In this document: piece after piece, positions 16,695 to 23,550 of the stretch
Numbering within the stretch: position 1 is the first letter of the stretch
How the letters are laid out: each line of letters opens with the position of its first letter
From: an uncultured Lachnospiraceae bacterium
GTDB lineage: Bacteria > Bacillota > Clostridia > Lachnospirales > Lachnospiraceae
DNA length: 23,550 nucleotides
Direction of reading: 5' to 3'
Assembly (NCBI GenBank): GCA_910586025.1
Contig: CAJUIO010000056.1
Span: forward strand, 1-23,550
Program-made: the position numbers and the translations under genes
The notes under the pieces: generated by a model
The model's database searches: none
What the model was told of the DNA's origin: nothing
Seen by the model: the letters and a program-made list of their open reading frames with translations, nothing else

Positions 16695-16711
16695 TAAATG
16701 GTCATTTTTGC
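16695..16711 (+). promoter_or_regulatory. Putative operator, TGGTCA motif copy 4 (AraC 2 / importer operon 2)
   Basis: TAAATGGTCATTTTTGC is identical to copy 3. It lies between the divergent promoters of AraC regulator 2 and importer operon 2, 52 bases upstream of the candidate -10 CATAAT (16757-16762). Confidence 0.5.
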
Positions 16712-16732
16712 ATTGTTTTTATAATAAAGTAG

Positions 16733-16762
16733 TTAGAAAAGAATGTCAAAATATACCATAAT
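16733..16762 (+). promoter_or_regulatory. Candidate promoter for importer operon 2
   Basis: TTAGAA (16733-16738), an 18-base spacer and CATAAT (16757-16762). The weak -35 fits a regulator-dependent promoter. TATAAT at 16720-16725 is an alternative -10. Confidence 0.35.
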
Positions 16763-16836
16763 AATAGCAGAAAGAGAAGGAAACTATGCAATGTGACTAT
16801 AAATTAGGGCCGTTGCTATTTCAAGGAGGTGTGAAA

Positions 16837-17787
16837 ATGGGGAAAAACAGAGCGCCTGCGCCTCAAATGCAGTCGAATGTGACATGGAAAAACGCCATGA
16901 AGAGAGACTGGCAGCTGTATCTGCTTCTTCTGATTCCGGTGGCGTTAGTGATTATCTTTTGCTATGCGGCATATCCGGGACTGCGAATGGTATTCATGGA
17001 CTACAAGCCTGCGAAGGGGTATGACGGCAGCAAGTGGGTGGGAATGGCAACCTTTGCGAAGGTGTTTAAGGATGCGGATTTCCACAGAGCCCTTCGTAAT
17101 TCGCTGGTATTTAACTTTCTGGATCTGCTGGTGGGATTTCCCATGCCGATTATTCTGGCTCTGATCCTGAACGAGCTGAGGTATCCAAGATTCAAAAAGG
17201 TGACGCAGACGATTCTGTATCTTCCTCATTTCCTGTCATGGGTTATTATAGGAAGCGTTGCCTATCAGATATTCAGACCAAGCACGGGCATGATTAATAT
17301 TGTGCTGCAGAATATGGGGCTGATCAAGGAAGGAATTCCGTTTCTGACGGAAAAATGGCACTGGGCGGTGACGTATCTTCTCATCGGTGTCTGGCAGGGA
17401 ATGGGATGGGGAACCATTATCTATCTTGCGGCCATGACAAGCATCAGCGGAGAGCTTTATGAGGCGGCCATGATTGACGGGGCCGGAAGATGGAAGCGCA
17501 TGTGGCATATCACGCTTCCGGGAATCAAGGGAACGGTTGTGACTCTGCTGATTATGAACCTGGGCCGGATCATGGGCAGTAACTTCGAGCGTCTCGACGT
17601 GTTTGCAAATACCCAGGTGCGCGAGTTTCAGTATCAGCTGGCTATTTACATATATGAAAAGGGTCTTGGAAATGCGCAGTTTTCCATGTCCACGGCAGTT
17701 GGCCTGTTCCAGTCCCTGGTAGGACTGCTCCTTGTGATTGCGGCGGACAGATTTGCGAAGCTGCTGGGCGAAGACGGATTGATCTAG
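16837..17787 (+). CDS. Sugar ABC transporter permease, LplB type (importer 2)
   Basis: The 316-residue permease has about six membrane helices and the EAA loop LYEAAMIDGAGRWKRMWHIT. It is the same family as the permease at 5887 but clearly divergent, so it is a separate importer and not a recent duplicate. The start at 16837 has a textbook AAGGAGGTG; an in-frame ATG at 16786 also has a fair AGAAGGA and would add 17 residues, so two starts are possible. It heads importer operon 2, divergent from AraC regulator 2. Confidence 0.9.
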   Translation: MGKNRAPAPQMQSNVTWKNAMKRDWQLYLLLLIPVALVIIFCYAAYPGLRMVFMDYKPAKGYDGSKWVGMATFAKVFKDADFHRALRNSLVFNFLDLLVGFPMPIILALILNELRYPRFKKVTQTILYLPHFLSWVIIGSVAYQIFRPSTGMINIVLQNMGLIKEGIPFLTEKWHWAVTYLLIGVWQGMGWGTIIYLAAMTSISGELYEAAMIDGAGRWKRMWHITLPGIKGTVVTLLIMNLGRIMGSNFERLDVFANTQVREFQYQLAIYIYEKGLGNAQFSMSTAVGLFQSLVGLLLVIAADRFAKLLGEDGLI

Positions 17788-17800
17788 GGAGGAGGATATC

Positions 17801-18730
17801 ATGGCTAAGAGAAAAGAAGAAATGATCCGCGGTGCGGAAATAAGCTCTGACGGTAACAGAGCCATAAACAAGTTCAGGATCGGCGATGCGCTGATGATGC
17901 TTGTTCTGGTGATTTTGTGCCTTACCTGCGTCCTGCCGTTTATCCACCTGGCGGCGAAGTCCATTTCCAGCAATTCGGCTGTTATGGCAAAATCTGTGTT
18001 CCTCTGGCCCAAGGGCCTGACCTTTGACGCCTATGCGTCTTTGTTCCGTGACGGTTCCATGGTGCGGTCCATGATCTACAGTGTGTGGGCAACCATGATT
18101 TTCACCCTTCTTGGAATGATAGCCTGTACCTGTGCGGCATATCCGCTCTCCAAGAAGCGCCTTAAGGGAAGAATGTTTTTTACCTTTGTCCTGATGCTGC
18201 CCATGTACTTCGGTGCGGGACTGATACCGTCCTATTTGCTGATGAAGGATCTGCATCTTCTGGACACCATGTGGGTATTGATCCTGCCTCTTATTTATTC
18301 GCCCTATAATATGCTGATCATGAAGACCTTCTTCCAGTCAAGCATACCGGACAGCCTTGAGGAATCGGCATTTCTGGACGGCGCAACCAATATCCAGATC
18401 CTGTTTAAGATCGTGCTTCCGCTCTCCAAACCGATTCTGGCAACGCTCTCCCTGTTCTATGCGGTGGGACGCTGGAATGCTTATGCGGATAACAAGTATT
18501 ATATCAAGACCGATACCCTGAAGATGATTCAGTATAAGCTTTACCAGATGGTGGCATCAGCCACGGAGGCCCAGACCACCACGTTGTCGGAGGCGGCTGC
18601 GGTTACCAGCACGCCGGAGGTTCTGCAGGCGGCATCCATTATGTTCGTGACGATCCCGATTATCTGTATTTATCCTTTCCTGCAGAAGTATTTTGTGAAG
18701 GGAGTCATGATCGGAGCGGTAAAGGGCTGA
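17801..18730 (+). CDS. Sugar ABC transporter permease, LplC type (importer 2)
   Basis: The 309-residue permease has a roughly 28-residue polar N-terminus, six membrane helices, the EAA loop LEESAFLDGATNIQILFKI followed by PLSKPIL, and the group's C-terminal ending GVMIGAVKG. It pairs with the preceding LplB-type protein, 13 bases away, and with the lipoprotein that follows. GGGAGGAGG precedes the start. The ATPase must be supplied from elsewhere in the genome. Confidence 0.9.
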   Translation: MAKRKEEMIRGAEISSDGNRAINKFRIGDALMMLVLVILCLTCVLPFIHLAAKSISSNSAVMAKSVFLWPKGLTFDAYASLFRDGSMVRSMIYSVWATMIFTLLGMIACTCAAYPLSKKRLKGRMFFTFVLMLPMYFGAGLIPSYLLMKDLHLLDTMWVLILPLIYSPYNMLIMKTFFQSSIPDSLEESAFLDGATNIQILFKIVLPLSKPILATLSLFYAVGRWNAYADNKYYIKTDTLKMIQYKLYQMVASATEAQTTTLSEAAAVTSTPEVLQAASIMFVTIPIICIYPFLQKYFVKGVMIGAVKG

Positions 18731-18832
18731 TAAACACAGGTTTTTGCCGGAAAATCAGTGCGGACATGCCGGGAGTATGGCTGAACTGGCAATCCGGAAC
18801 ATATAAAACATATTTTAAAAGGAGGTATCATT

Positions 18833-20593
18833 ATGAAGAAGAATACTCTTCAGAAAACATTGGCACTGTTTCTTGCAGGTGCAATGACACTGGGACTTGC
18901 CGCATGCGGCGGCGGTTCCGACAAAGCGGCTGATGCGGCTCCCGCAAAGGAAGAGGAACCGGCGAAGGAGGAAACGGCTCCCGAACAGGACAGTACCGAG
19001 GCGGAAGCGGAAACAGAGACGGAAGAGGAAGCGGAGGCACCGGCTGCGGACGGCGCTGCGGGGATTGACGGCTGGGAGGCTTTTGCCGAGAACGTTACCC
19101 TGAAGGTTCCCGTTTACGACAGAGGCGTGGAGGGAGTTCCCACGGTAAACGACAACTACTGGACTGGCTGGATTCAGGAGAACTTCGGTGACAAGTACAA
19201 CGTGACCGTAGAATTCGTTCCGATCACGAGAACGGATGTTATGACGGATTATGCGCTGCTGGCCGCATCCGAGAGTCTGCCTACCATTTTGATGGAGTAT
19301 GACTATCCCAAGCTTTCCCAGTGGGCGAATGACGGTTATCTGACTACATACAGTCTTGATGACTTTGCGCAGGTCGCACCTGACTATTATGCGCAGATGG
19401 TTGAGAACAACCAGCTTGGCTACACGGAGCTCAACGGTGAGGTGTACTTTGCTCTGGCGGAGAGGCCTTTCTATAACTGTGGTTACACCTGGCAGAACTG
19501 GGTGCGCATGGACTGGCTGAGAGAGGTGGGCTATGACCATGTTCCGGAAAACCGCGAGGAGTTCCTGGATGCCATGAAGAAAATACAGGATGCGGGCATT
19601 GCGGAGCATCCCATGGGAGGCGCACAGATTCCTGACAGAGGCGCACATCAGAACTATGGCTACAGAACCTATCCCCAGGATGAGCTGGAGTGGGCAATGT
19701 ATGGAGATTCCGTAATCACATCTCTTGGATGGGAGCCTAACAAGAGACTTCTGAAGGTTGAGAATGAGAACTACAACCTGGGTATTACCAATCCCGAGTA
19801 TTATATCACGGATGATGAGACCAACAAGGCGGCTTTCATCAATGGAGACATTTATCAGTACGGCAGCTATATTTCAGCAAACATTGACTGGCTCACCGCA
19901 TTCTATGAGGAGAATCCGGATGCGGAGCTTGCGGTGATTCCCATTTACGGTCCCGACGAAGGACTTGGAACTGTTCCCGCATGGCGTGCAGACAACCCGT
20001 TTGGTATGATCATCGGCTTCTCCGCCTTTGCGACAGAAGATGAGCTCAAGGCGGCATGGATGTATATGGAATGGATGACTCAGGAGGATGTGCTCTTCAC
20101 CATGCAGTGGGGTGTTGAGGGCGAGAACTACAACCTGGGTGACGACGGACTTCCCGTAAGCGTCACGGATTATAAGGGTGACTATACTCAGGGATTCAAT
20201 AACAGCAAGGATTACTGGTGTGTGACCACTGAGGCGAGAAATGCGGGTACCATCGAGCAGATCATCAAGTCCAGCACACCCAACAACCTTCCTCAGGATT
20301 TCTCCGATGCGATCATCGAAAATTACAACGCACGTCTGGCGCTGATTGATCAGGGCTATGCGGTAAACGATGCAATCTTCGGCGTGGTTCTGGAAGCGGA
20401 ATCAGAGTATCTGGGAACTCTGGGCGAGCTGTACAAGGAGTATGCGGATCAGCTGATCATGTGTGCGCCGGAGGAGTTTGACGCATTATATGATGAGCTT
20501 TCACAGAAATATCTGGATGCGGGCTATCAGGCAGTTCTGGACGACAGAAAGGCGGCTTACGAGGCAGGAAATTCCACGAAGCTTCCCAAATAA
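18833..20593 (+). CDS. Extracellular solute-binding lipoprotein (importer 2, LplA-like)
   Basis: The 586-residue protein has a lipoprotein signal with lipobox GLAAC (Cys25), then a very acidic Glu/Ala/Thr-rich linker to about residue 75 that holds the binding domain away from the membrane. The two-lobed binding domain includes several Trp/Tyr-rich stretches typical of sugar contacts. It differs substantially from the operon 1 binding protein, which suggests a different oligosaccharide ligand. AAAGGAGG precedes the start after a 102-base gap, and a strong terminator follows. The ligand is unknown; a rhamnogalacturonan-derived oligosaccharide is the contextual guess. Confidence 0.9.
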   Translation: MKKNTLQKTLALFLAGAMTLGLAACGGGSDKAADAAPAKEEEPAKEETAPEQDSTEAEAETETEEEAEAPAADGAAGIDGWEAFAENVTLKVPVYDRGVEGVPTVNDNYWTGWIQENFGDKYNVTVEFVPITRTDVMTDYALLAASESLPTILMEYDYPKLSQWANDGYLTTYSLDDFAQVAPDYYAQMVENNQLGYTELNGEVYFALAERPFYNCGYTWQNWVRMDWLREVGYDHVPENREEFLDAMKKIQDAGIAEHPMGGAQIPDRGAHQNYGYRTYPQDELEWAMYGDSVITSLGWEPNKRLLKVENENYNLGITNPEYYITDDETNKAAFINGDIYQYGSYISANIDWLTAFYEENPDAELAVIPIYGPDEGLGTVPAWRADNPFGMIIGFSAFATEDELKAAWMYMEWMTQEDVLFTMQWGVEGENYNLGDDGLPVSVTDYKGDYTQGFNNSKDYWCVTTEARNAGTIEQIIKSSTPNNLPQDFSDAIIENYNARLALIDQGYAVNDAIFGVVLEAESEYLGTLGELYKEYADQLIMCAPEEFDALYDELSQKYLDAGYQAVLDDRKAAYEAGNSTKLPK

Positions 20594-20633
20594 GAATAAG
20601 GAAACGGTTCACGTTTTGTGAGACGCTAAGGAG

Positions 20634-20666
20634 GGAGAGTCATCGGAAGGTGGCTCTCCTTTTTTA
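20634..20666 (+). terminator. Intrinsic terminator of importer operon 2
   Basis: GGAGAGTCATC (20634-20644) pairs with GGTGGCTCTCC (20649-20659) through 11 pairs including two G-U, with loop GGAA, and is followed by a run of Ts (20660-20665). A textbook Rho-independent terminator. Confidence 0.85.
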
Positions 20667-20675
20667 TGACAATAT

Positions 20676-20910
20676 AGGTGATTGTGAAACAGTAAGTTGC
20701 TGAAATATTCAGACCATATTTCTCCTCAAATCCTGTTTCGCCAAGCATTCCATCAATGCCCAAACGCAACGAGCACGCTCTTATGCGAATCAGAAGTCAG
20801 TCGAGCAAAGGCTCTCCTGCCTTCTATGGTCTTGATTTCATGGCGAATAAGGCTTTTCGAAGAAAATATGGTCTGAATATTCTGCAAATTTACAAGTTTC
20901 GCAATTACCT
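20676..20910. mobile_element. MITE-like repeat with long terminal inverted repeats
   Basis: The left arm (20676-20742) and the reverse complement of the right arm (20842-20910) align over about 67 bases with few differences. They include a perfect 18-base core, AATATTCAGACCATATTT at 20704-20721, mirrored at 20864-20881. The outer ends read AGGTGATTGTGAAAC and AGGTAATTGCGAAAC. About 100 bases lie between the arms. There is no transposase, so it would be non-autonomous. The open frame at 20756-21001 that crosses it has no ribosome binding site and is probably not a gene. Confidence 0.55.
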
Positions 20911-21070
20911 AAACAATAAAATACTTGCAAAACGTGGATCATTCGTTTGTTTTCAAAGATGGACTTATATAATAATTTGTAGTACAATTTATATATCATG
21001 AATTTTGTGTTTTGAGAATATAAAAAAACGGATTTTTGCTTGAAAGCAGGAAGGATGCTGACGAAGGATA
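20911..21070. other. AT-rich spacer before the restriction-modification island
   Basis: Very AT-rich DNA with several TATAAT/TATATA-like strings (a TATAAT at 20968-20973) but no -35 of quality at proper spacing. It probably holds the promoter of the decayed operon. No gene is seen. Confidence 0.35.
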
Positions 21071-21668
21071 ATGGAAATATTCAATAATACCACGAAGGTG
21101 GTAAAAGATGATTTGAAAAATAAGATTCAGTCTGGCAGTCGTATATTTATTGCTGCGGCATGTTTTTCTATTTACGCTTATCAGGAATTGAAAGCACAGT
21201 TATAGTCAACGACAAAAGTTTTTTCCTTTTGTCGTTGGCTGCGCCGATTTTTGCTGCGTGCAAACGCAGATTTACCTTGCAAAAATCGTGCGCATCCCCC
21301 GGAGGGGCTATAGTAAACGGCAATTATTTTTGTCGTTTACTATAGAATCGTGTGATGAACTCCGTTTTATATTCACATCACCGACTTTTGTTGCAGAAAA
21401 AACGCAAAAAGAACGCAAAGAATTAACCGATGAAAAATCAGAATCCTACAAAGCAGGCTACAAAACCATCTGTGAAATCGGTGAAGAACGTATCCGGTGT
21501 GCGGGTAAGAAAATCAGAGAAGAAACGGGAGCAGATATTGATTATGGATTCAGGGTACTTCGTGTGGACAGCAGTAATATGAAAGATGTTTATTATAAGC
21601 CCTCCGATTACATACAGGAGCAGATTTTTGAGGCATATAGTCCGAAGACGCAAAGGAAGGTGCTGTAA
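21071..21668 (+). pseudogene. Chimeric remnant: PLD-like helicase N-terminus joined to type III DNA methyltransferase (Mod) C-terminus, interrupted by a MITE
   Basis: From ATG 21071 (GAAGGA upstream) 44 codons encode the start of a phospholipase-D-like/helicase protein (MEIFNNTTKVVKDDLKNKI, IAAACFSIYAYQEL), ending in a TAG contributed by an inserted element. After the element the protein resumes in the correct frame with ELRFIFTSPTFVAEKTQKER, still helicase. At about 21420 it passes into a segment typical of type III Mod C-termini (SESYKAGYKTICEIGEERIR, then DIDYGFRVLRVDSSNM and VYYKPSDY). Removing the element with one TA copy gives one continuous frame of 151 residues. The helicase body and all methyltransferase catalytic motifs are gone, so a deletion fused two genes. 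The stop overlaps the next ATG (TAATG). It is not expected to methylate DNA. Confidence 0.72.
21203..21342. mobile_element. 140-bp MITE with TA target duplication (IS630/Tc1-mariner style)
   Basis: The ends are inverted repeats, TAGTCAACGACAAAA on the left and TAGTAAACGACAAAA read from the right. A TA dinucleotide flanks each side (21201-21202 and 21343-21344). Deleting the element and one TA joins CAG-TTA to GAA-TCG and restores the interrupted reading frame. The interior folds into three hairpins: 21207-21237, 21241-21293 and 21308-21345. It has no coding capacity. TA duplication is the habit of IS630/Tc1-mariner transposases, which would have to act in trans. Confidence 0.75.
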
Positions 21669-22726
21669 TGAGTGAAAAGATGAATGAGGAATTCCTTCAG
21701 AGCGTTGCGGATGTGCTGGAAAGAGCGCGGAAAAATGCAAAAGCGGCAATTGACCTTTCGATGGTTTACGCATATTTTGAAACGGGACGATTGATTGTGG
21801 AAGAAGAACAGAATGGATTGAAAAGAGCTGCTTATGGAAAATATCTGATTCCGGAACTTTCGAAATATCTGACAGAACGTATTGGACGTGGGTATTCCGT
21901 CACGAATTTAAAACAAATGAGGAAATTTTATCAAGTTTACGCAGATGATAGAATTGGTCAGATGTTTTCTGACCAATTGACAAATCTGCCAACTGTATCA
22001 ACCGGGAGAAAATTTCCTCTTAGCTGGTCACATTATTTAAAGCTAATGCGCATAGATAATGTGGATGAGCGGCATTTTTATGAAATTGAAGCAACTCAGA
22101 ATCATTGGGGCATTGAAGAATTGAAAAGGCAATTTGATAGTGCATTGTATGAGCGTCTTGCTCTTAGCCGCAATAGGGATAAAGTAATGGAACTGTCTGA
22201 AAAGGGACAGATTATTGAAAAGCCGCAGGATATGCTGAAAGATCCGTATATTCTGGAATTTATCGGTTTGCAGGAACGGGCAGAATATTCGGAAACGGAG
22301 CTGGAAAGCAGGCTTTTGAATCATTTACAGGAGTTTTTGCTGGAGTTGGGAAAGGGATTTGCTTTTATTGGCAGGCAGGTTCGATTTACGTTTGACGAAC
22401 AACATTTTCGTGTCGATTTAGTGTTTTATAACCGTTTATTACAGTGTTTTGTTCTTTTTGATTTAAAACTCGGCAGTTTAACACATCAGGATTTGGGACA
22501 GATGCAGATGTATGTTAATTATTATGACCGATATGAAAAAACATCAGAGGAAAAACCTACGGTTGGTATTTTGCTTTGCCAAGAGAAAAGTGATGCGCTT
22601 GTTGAGTTGACATTGCCTGATAACGCTAATATTTATGCCTCAAAATATGAATTATACTTGCCAGACAAAAAATTGCTGCAGGAAAAGTTGAAGCAGTGGA
22701 CACAGGAGGAAAACGGCAGTGAGTGA
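21668..22726 (+). CDS. yhcG: YhcG-type PDDEXK nuclease domain protein (DUF1016)
   Basis: The 352-residue protein has the N-terminal DUF1016 helical domain (about 10-160, with the recurring ERIGRGYSVTNLKQMRKFY segment) and a C-terminal PD-(D/E)xK nuclease-like core. RVDLVFYN supplies Asp250, FDLKLG supplies Asp265 and Lys267, and GQMQMYVNYYDR follows. The family is often found inside restriction-modification loci, but its exact role is not settled. All expected core residues are present and the length is normal, so this is the only gene of the island that looks intact. The start overlaps the preceding stop and the end overlaps the next start, pointing to an old coupled operon. Confidence 0.85.
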   Translation: MSEKMNEEFLQSVADVLERARKNAKAAIDLSMVYAYFETGRLIVEEEQNGLKRAAYGKYLIPELSKYLTERIGRGYSVTNLKQMRKFYQVYADDRIGQMFSDQLTNLPTVSTGRKFPLSWSHYLKLMRIDNVDERHFYEIEATQNHWGIEELKRQFDSALYERLALSRNRDKVMELSEKGQIIEKPQDMLKDPYILEFIGLQERAEYSETELESRLLNHLQEFLLELGKGFAFIGRQVRFTFDEQHFRVDLVFYNRLLQCFVLFDLKLGSLTHQDLGQMQMYVNYYDRYEKTSEEKPTVGILLCQEKSDALVELTLPDNANIYASKYELYLPDKKLLQEKLKQWTQEENGSE

Positions 22727-23144
22727 TATGAAATTCAAATTCACCATACAGCCTTATCAGACTGAGGCCGTGGAAAGCGTGATAAATGTCTTTGCAAGGC
22801 AGACTTTCAATGATCGTTTTACCTGCCGCAGGGATGCTCGGATCGAGCGTGATATCACCAATTGGAAGATGTCGGATGAACCGCAGAAAATGGGAGGTAC
22901 TGCGACACGGGAGGGGCTGAAAGAATTTAACCTGTTGTTCTGCCTGAATTATTCAGTAACCGTAAAACATATTTATTTTGTCGCAGAGACAAAAGGAACG
23001 ATGGAAACGCTGAGTCTGAAACCAATTGAAAAGGCAAAGATACACTGCGCAAAAAAATTGTTCGAAAAGCTGTCCGGAGAGGATGTTGTTTATGATACAG
23101 TGGACAGCTATCAACATCTGTTGGATATCATGGAAAGCCGATAA
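22719..23144 (+). pseudogene. Remnant of type III restriction enzyme Res subunit with the helicase core deleted
   Basis: The 141-residue frame starts at GTG 22719, with AGGAGG at 22703-22708, and overlaps the yhcG stop. Residues 4-40 (KFKFTIQPYQTEAVESVINV) resemble the extreme N-terminus of Res. Residues about 65-141 (EGLKEFNLLFCLNYSVTVKH, IYFVAETKGTMETLSLKP, VDSYQHLLDIM) resemble the extreme C-terminus. Walker A, the DEAD-type motif and the other helicase motifs, normally some 800 residues between these parts, are missing. An internal deletion that kept the frame is inferred. It cannot be an active restriction enzyme. Confidence 0.7.
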
Positions 23145-23160
23145 GAGGAACAAGGAGACA

Positions 23161-23174
23161 CCGCCACACGGCGG
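23161..23174 (+). promoter_or_regulatory. Small hairpin ahead of the GH51 gene
   Basis: CCGCC-ACAC-GGCGG forms a compact five-pair stem seven bases before the GH51 ribosome binding site. It could influence translation or mRNA stability. No promoter is evident in the 44-base gap after the Res remnant. Confidence 0.3.
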
Positions 23175-23188
23175 AGAAAAGAGGAGAA

Positions 23189-23550
23189 ATGAAAGCTATA
23201 ACTGTTTATGAGAAAGAAATCAGAAAGCCGCTGGGAGATCTGTTCGGTCTGTTTTTCGAGGATCTGAACCATGCGGCGGACGGCGGGATGTATGCGGAGC
23301 TTGTACAGAACCGCTCCTTCGAGTACTGTGAGGTGGATCATCCACAGTACCACGGACTGACCGCCTGGGAAAAGAGCGGAGGCTGTGTATGGGAAGTCCG
23401 TACCGGGGAGCCTCTCCATCCGGAAAACCGGCATTATCTCCATGTGGAAGCGCAGGCAGGAGACTGGATTGCCAACAGCGGTTACAATACAGGAATCTAT
23501 GTGGAGGAGGGAAAGAGCTATGATTTTTCCCTGTGGGTCAGATGTGCACA
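23189..23550 (+). CDS. GH51 alpha-L-arabinofuranosidase, N-terminal part (cut by the window end)
   Basis: From ATG 23189, preceded by GAGGAG, 120 codons stay open to the window edge. The start GDLFGLFFEDLNHAADGGMY followed by AELVQNRSFEY is the characteristic N-terminus of GH51 arabinofuranosidases, and the next residues resemble the carbohydrate-binding-like insert of the longer GH51 group. There is no signal peptide, so the enzyme would be cytoplasmic and release arabinose from imported arabinan or arabinoxylan fragments. Catalytic glutamates lie beyond the window. It belongs functionally to the sugar locus although the decayed restriction-modification island separates it from importer operon 2. 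Confidence 0.85.
   Translation, partial: MKAITVYEKEIRKPLGDLFGLFFEDLNHAADGGMYAELVQNRSFEYCEVDHPQYHGLTAWEKSGGCVWEVRTGEPLHPENRHYLHVEAQAGDWIANSGYNTGIYVEEGKSYDFSLWVRCA

Noticed and set aside
18731..18832. Possible stem-loop (TTGCC/GGCAA) before the importer 2 lipoprotein gene
   Set aside because: Only five contiguous pairs with a very large loop; not convincing as an attenuator or terminator.
20756..21001. 81-codon open frame
   Set aside because: It runs through the right arm of the inverted-repeat element and has no ribosome binding site. Probably a spurious ORF of a repeat.
21160..21345. 61-codon open frame across the helicase remnant
   Set aside because: It reads the helicase fragment in the wrong frame and then the MITE; it ends at the MITE border.
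1..23550. CRISPR array, tRNA or rRNA genes, intact transposase
   Set aside because: No regularly spaced repeats, tRNA-like folds or transposase motifs were seen on either strand; the mobile elements found are non-coding.

Overview
The window looks like chromosomal DNA of a gut-type Firmicute, most likely Lachnospiraceae (Clostridia). This rests on strong AGGAGG-type ribosome binding sites, roughly 50% GC, LplB/LplC/lipoprotein sugar importers without an ATPase, AraC regulators, and many intracellular glycoside hydrolases. The species cannot be named from sequence alone.

Layout. (1) 1-1400: a decayed epimerase fragment and a Nudix hydrolase whose 3' end carries a perfect 12-bp hairpin. (2) 1400-4514, minus strand: a three-gene unit of a membrane-anchored NEW3-repeat surface protein, an ABC ATPase and an ABC-2 permease. 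(3) 4600-9734, plus strand: importer operon 1 (GH43-like enzyme, two permeases, lipoprotein). (4) 9795-15618: a GH4 enzyme (minus), AraC regulator 1, a GH105 unsaturated uronyl hydrolase and a GH112 galactoside phosphorylase. (5) 15650-20593: AraC regulator 2 (minus) and importer operon 2 (two permeases, lipoprotein), closed by a good terminator. (6) 20676-23144: an AT-richer island with two non-autonomous mobile-element-like repeats and a collapsed type III restriction-modification operon in which only a YhcG-type nuclease looks whole. (7) 23189 to the end: the start of a GH51 arabinofuranosidase.

How it fits together. The sugar genes read as a locus for intracellular breakdown of pectin, above all rhamnogalacturonan-I, fragments. 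Two importers bring in oligosaccharides. GH105 removes the unsaturated uronic acid left by lyases, GH4 (LplD-like) would remove galacturonic acid, GH43 and GH51 would act on arabinose-containing side chains, and the GH112 phosphorylase is, in this context, best explained as splitting galactosyl-rhamnose. No secreted pectinase and no importer ATPase is present in the window.

A shared 16-17 base motif with core TGGTCA sits upstream of four transcription units of this locus (two copies identical over 17 bases) and may be the operator for one of the AraC regulators. The clearest mobile-DNA event is a 140-bp element flanked by TA. Removing it together with one TA copy restores an open frame that joins a helicase N-terminus to a methyltransferase C-terminus.
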